In this document: positions 7,271-10,223 of the stretch, piece after piece | How the letters are laid out: each line of letters begins with the position of its first letter | How positions within the stretch are numbered: position 1 is the stretch's first letter | NCBI GenBank assembly: GCA_000434935.1 | Contig: FR882184.1 | Span: 27,329-37,551 of the forward strand | Length of the DNA stretch: 10,223 nt | From: Bacteroides sp. CAG:709 | GTDB lineage: Bacteria > Bacteroidota > Bacteroidia > Bacteroidales > UBA932 | Direction: 5' to 3' | Translations under genes and position numbers: made by a program | Notes under the pieces: generated by a model | What the model saw: only the letters and a program-made list of their open reading frames with translations | What the model was told of the DNA's origin: nothing | The model's database searches: none

Positions 7271-8113
7271 CTACAGATTCGCGGTCCGCGCTGCTGCAAT
7301 TCCGGCTGCCTCGGCGAAATCCTCACCTGAAGAAGCGTAGATGATTCCGCGTGAAGAATTTATCAGCAGGCCGCCCTGGGCATTGGCACCATGGGCTATG
7401 ACCTCTTCGGCTGAACCGCCCTGTGCGCCTACTCCAGGGACAAGGAAGAAATTGTCCGGGCAGAACTTGCGGATTTCGGCCAGTTTGTCAGCCTTGGTCG
7501 CACCTACCACGAACATCATGTTGTCAGGTGTGGAAATGGACATCATTTTCTCCATAACTACCTGGTAGAGAGGCTTTCCGTCCTGCTCGGCCATCTGGAA
7601 ATCTGCAGAAGACTTGTTGGAGGACAGGGCCACCACTATGGCGAACTTGCCCGGATATTCGAGGAACGGGGTGACGGTCTCGCTTCCCATGTAAGGAGAA
7701 ATGGTCACCGCATCGAAATCCATCGTCTCGAAAAACGTCTTTGCGTACATCTTGGCGGTGTTTCCGATATCGCCGCGCTTGGCATCGGCTATAAGGAACT
7801 GCTCAGGGTAGTTCGCGCGGATATAATCCACGGTTTTCTCCAGCGCCAGCATACCGTCCTTGCCGTAGCACTCGTAGAACGCGAGGTTCGGTTTATATGC
7901 GATGCAATGCGGGGCAGTCGCATCCACTATGGCCTTGTTGAACTCATAAAGGGAACGGGCAGTTCCGCGGAGCATCTCTCCCTTAACTGCTATTTCACCT
8001 TCGTGTGCCAGCTTCTGGATATGTGCCGGCATCTTGCTGAAATCAGTGTCCAGACCGACGCAAAGCATTGATTTCTTGGCCTGTATCTGGCTGTATAAAT
8101 CTTTTGTATTCAT
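7271..8113 (-). CDS. pyrF: Orotidine 5'-phosphate decarboxylase
   Basis: PyrF converts OMP to UMP, the last step of de novo pyrimidine synthesis, in the cytoplasm. The 280-residue product is of the longer PyrF subfamily (about 270-280, against about 240 in E. coli). Seen in order: VGLDTD at 19-24, the substrate-contacting lysine in AYKPN (Lys74), the catalytic block DAKRGDIGNT at 110-119 (Asp110, Lys112, Asp115), the SPYMGSE loop at 139-145, PGVGAQGG at 226-233, and the phosphate-binding arginine in NSSRG (Arg255). The start is ATG 8111-8113. The frame is open further upstream to 8194, but that extension lies inside the peptidase gene and is not PyrF-like. Only one base separates the start from the upstream stop codon, so translation is probably coupled to the peptidase. 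From memory, many Bacteroides keep pyrF beside prfA; here its neighbour is a peptidase. Confidence 0.95.
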   Translation of the reverse strand: MNTKDLYSQIQAKKSMLCVGLDTDFSKMPAHIQKLAHEGEIAVKGEMLRGTARSLYEFNKAIVDATAPHCIAYKPNLAFYECYGKDGMLALEKTVDYIRANYPEQFLIADAKRGDIGNTAKMYAKTFFETMDFDAVTISPYMGSETVTPFLEYPGKFAIVVALSSNKSSADFQMAEQDGKPLYQVVMEKMMSISTPDNMMFVVGATKADKLAEIRKFCPDNFFLVPGVGAQGGSAEEVIAHGANAQGGLLINSSRGIIYASSGEDFAEAAGIAAARTANL

Positions 8114-8114
8114 A

Positions 8115-10223
8115 TTAGAGATAATCTTCGAAATACATTGTAACCTTGTCCATGAGGTGGATGCGGTCCTTGCCCAGTACATTGTGCTCTGCACAAGGGT
8201 AAGGGAAGTAATCTACCTGGACATTGTTCTTTATACACTCGCGGATGAAGCTGAGGCTGTGCTCCCAAACGACGGTATTGTCGATGGCGCCCTGGCAGAT
8301 CAACAGCTTGCCTTTCAAGTCTTTGGCCTTGTTGATGAGACTTGTCTGCGCGAATCCTTCAGGGTTGGCGTCCATGGTGCTCATATAGCGCTCGCCATAC
8401 ATTACCTCGTACCATTTCCAGTCGATGACAGGACCTCCTGCGACGCCGACCTTGAATACTTCAGGATAATTTGTCATCAATGAAATCGTCATGAATCCGC
8501 CGTAGCTCCAGCCATGTACGCCGATACGCTCCTTGTCCACGTAAGGGAGGGTCATGAGCTCGCTCAAACCTGCCATCTGGTCTGCCATCTCGCACTGTCC
8601 GGCATAGTTATGTATTGCTTTCTCGTACTCTGCTCCATGACATTCCGTACCACGGTTGTCCTGAACGTAGACGATGTAGCCGCGCTGTGCCATATACATT
8701 TCCCAGAGTCTTATCTGGCCCAGCCAGCTGTCGTTGACCATCTGTGAATGAGGGCCACCATATACATAGAGCACGACCGGATATTTCTTTGTCGGGTCGA
8801 AATTCACAGGGAGATAAAGCCTGTACCAGTTTTCGAACTTGCCGTCGGCGCTTCTGACCGTTCCCATGCTTACCTCGCCTGTCGCATAGTCCTTCAGCGG
8901 ATCATCAGCGGTGAACAATGTCCTGGAAACCTTGCCGTCGGCAGAAGCTACCATAACTACGCGTGGAACATTGAAACTGCTGTAAGTGTCTATGAACCAG
9001 GTGCCTTCAGCATTGAACTGAACATTGTGCCAACCCTCTTCCGGCGTCAGCCTTGTCGGCGTGCCGAATTTTACGGCGCCTTTGCGGGAGACATTGACAT
9101 TGATGCTGAACAGCTGCTTTTCGGCAGGGGAGACCTCGGAGGAGGTGTAGAATATTTTCTCGCCGTTTTCAGCTACGAACTCGACGTCGGCGGCGACCTT
9201 CGTGATGCGGTCAATGTTGCCGAGCGTGTCGCAGAGGTAGAGGTTCTTGAAACCGTCGCGGTTGTCAGTGCGGTAGATGAATTTGCCGGTAAAGCCGAAC
9301 CAATGCAGAGGCTCGGACGGCTCCACCCACTTTTCATTGTCCTCAGTCAGGATGGTTTTCTCGAATTTTCCGTCGGAAGCCCTGTACATGTTCAGTCTCA
9401 TGTGCTTCTGGGTGCGGTCCAGAACCTGGATGAAGATGTGGCGGCAGTCCGGTGACCATGTGACATTGGTCAGGTACTGGTCATATCCGAAGTCGTCAGC
9501 CTGGAGATAAATGGTGGAGTTCTCCGCCAGGTTGTACACGCCGACCCTCACGTTTTCGGAAGTCATGCCGTTCATCGGATATTTGATGTTCACCAATGAA
9601 CCCGTGCGGGTGTTGATGTCCAGCAGCGGGAAATCCGTCACCAAAGTCTCGTCTTTCCTGTAAAAAGCAATGCTGCGTCCGTCCGGAGCCCAGAAAATGC
9701 CGTTTTTGATGCCGAATTCGTTGCGGCTCACGGTTTGTCCGTATGTGATGTTTCCGTTTTCGCTCTCCGCGATAAGGTATTTGTGCTTGCGCTGGTCAAT
9801 GTACCAGAGGCTCTTGCCAGAAGTGTATGCGAAAGCCGGAGCCGTTCCGACAGCCCTGTTTCCCGGCATTGCCGCAGACCTTTCCATCGCTGCATTGTTG
9901 GGAGTCACGTTGTCGGCATCTTCCGGCAGCTCTTTCCTAAGGTAATCGCCCGCGCGGCCGGAGAACTTGCCGTAAATCTCGTCCTCCTCGATGTCATTGC
10001 CTGTTACTGCATCGAAGAGCTGCGTCTTGCCGTCCTTCCTGTATACCAATGAGTTAGGACCGAACCATGTGGCGAAGAACCTTTCCGGAATAAGATCGCC
10101 CGAATAGACGGCCTGGCCCATGGTCATCATTTTGCCGTTGTTGTTGGCAGGATGGACCGCAAACTCTTTCATACCCTCTGCTTTCGGGTAGTCTGCTGCA
10201 TTTACAGATACGGCGGCCATGAT
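8115..10223 (-). CDS. Secreted S9-family serine peptidase, dipeptidyl-peptidase IV-like (5' truncated)
   Basis: The frame is open to the right edge, so the true start lies beyond it. ATG 10220 is probably internal to a signal peptide: the visible end IMAAVSVNAADYPK looks like a hydrophobic stretch with a cleavage site around VNA-A, implying export to the periplasm or outer surface. Counting from that Met, 701 residues are present. Residues about 20-440 are the DPP IV N-terminal beta-propeller, and about 445-701 the alpha/beta hydrolase. The triad is Ser572 (GWSYGG), Asp647 (GAIDNT) and His679 (AEHN), with oxyanion Tyr487 (VYGGP). The propeller block RNEFGI at 166-171 aligns with the region of the DPP IV double-Glu motif but shows a single Glu (Glu168). 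Such enzymes remove N-terminal di- or tripeptides, often after proline. Exact specificity (DPP IV-like or prolyl tripeptidyl) is unresolved. It ends one base before pyrF. Confidence 0.92.
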   Translation of the reverse strand: MMAAVSVNAADYPKAEGMKEFAVHPANNNGKMMTMGQAVYSGDLIPERFFATWFGPNSLVYRKDGKTQLFDAVTGNDIEEDEIYGKFSGRAGDYLRKELPEDADNVTPNNAAMERSAAMPGNRAVGTAPAFAYTSGKSLWYIDQRKHKYLIAESENGNITYGQTVSRNEFGIKNGIFWAPDGRSIAFYRKDETLVTDFPLLDINTRTGSLVNIKYPMNGMTSENVRVGVYNLAENSTIYLQADDFGYDQYLTNVTWSPDCRHIFIQVLDRTQKHMRLNMYRASDGKFEKTILTEDNEKWVEPSEPLHWFGFTGKFIYRTDNRDGFKNLYLCDTLGNIDRITKVAADVEFVAENGEKIFYTSSEVSPAEKQLFSINVNVSRKGAVKFGTPTRLTPEEGWHNVQFNAEGTWFIDTYSSFNVPRVVMVASADGKVSRTLFTADDPLKDYATGEVSMGTVRSADGKFENWYRLYLPVNFDPTKKYPVVLYVYGGPHSQMVNDSWLGQIRLWEMYMAQRGYIVYVQDNRGTECHGAEYEKAIHNYAGQCEMADQMAGLSELMTLPYVDKERIGVHGWSYGGFMTISLMTNYPEVFKVGVAGGPVIDWKWYEVMYGERYMSTMDANPEGFAQTSLINKAKDLKGKLLICQGAIDNTVVWEHSLSFIRECIKNNVQVDYFPYPCAEHNVLGKDRIHLMDKVTMYFEDYL

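Noticed and set aside
8114..8194. Extended pyrF N-terminus starting at 8194
   Set aside because: The extra 27 residues are read from the peptidase C-terminal coding region in another frame and do not resemble PyrF; ATG 8113 gives the canonical start MNTKDLY.
8034..8483. A 149-codon plus-strand frame across the pyrF/peptidase junction
   Set aside because: It overlaps two confident genes in antisense, and its translation shows no domain features.
8748..9455. A 235-codon open frame on the plus strand opposite the peptidase gene
   Set aside because: It is antisense to a well-supported S9 peptidase, has no recognisable motif or start context, and is explained by the GC-rich third positions of the real gene.
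10218..10220. ATG at 10218-10220 as the peptidase start
   Set aside because: The frame stays open to the window edge, and the residues after this Met look like the end of a signal peptide, too short to be complete; the true start is likely outside.
1..10223. A hidden defence system, prophage, transposon, CRISPR array or toxin-antitoxin pair
   Set aside because: Every long frame is assigned to a metabolic or housekeeping family; the largest gene-free stretch is 167 bases and is filled mostly by terminators; no repeats, integrase, transposase or att-like sites were seen.

Overview
The window reads as an ordinary chromosomal segment from a member of the Bacteroidota, most likely the order Bacteroidales. 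Four things point there: the tig-clpP-clpX cluster, a promoter of the Bacteroidota -33/-7 type (TTG, 20 bases, TATTTTTG) ahead of tig, A-rich leaders without clear Shine-Dalgarno sequences, and a secreted S9 dipeptidyl-peptidase-like enzyme of the kind common in this phylum. Base composition looks mid-range (around 50% GC by eye). A gut or rumen lineage is plausible, but genus and family cannot be fixed from this sequence.

Left part, plus strand (2-3770): three tightly packed co-directional genes. First is the 3' three-quarters of an alpha-oxoamine synthase (PLP-dependent condensation of an amino acid with an acyl thioester). Next is a short-chain dehydrogenase/reductase that fits the matching 3-keto reductase. 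Third is a membrane-bound 7TM-HD protein resembling the cyclic-di-AMP phosphodiesterase PgpH. The first two make a credible two-step module for the long-chain base of a sphingolipid or, as I lean, of a sulfonolipid (capnine type).

Middle, plus strand (3782-7157): a promoter, then trigger factor (tig), clpP and clpX with gaps of 3 and 2 bases, closed by a strong hairpin. This is a protein-folding and ATP-dependent proteolysis operon. ClpX starts at GTG, because the first ATG would cut off a zinc-binding cysteine.

Right part, minus strand (7224-10223): a secreted S9-family serine peptidase, truncated by the window end at its signal peptide, followed after one base by pyrF (orotidine 5'-phosphate decarboxylase). 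This unit converges on clpX. The 167-base space between them holds two hairpins, one serving each direction.

No RNA gene, mobile element, CRISPR array or long repeat was seen. All catalytic residues I could check are present, and I see no frameshift or pseudogene. The best candidate for new biology is the lipid module at the left edge; the rest is well-known housekeeping.
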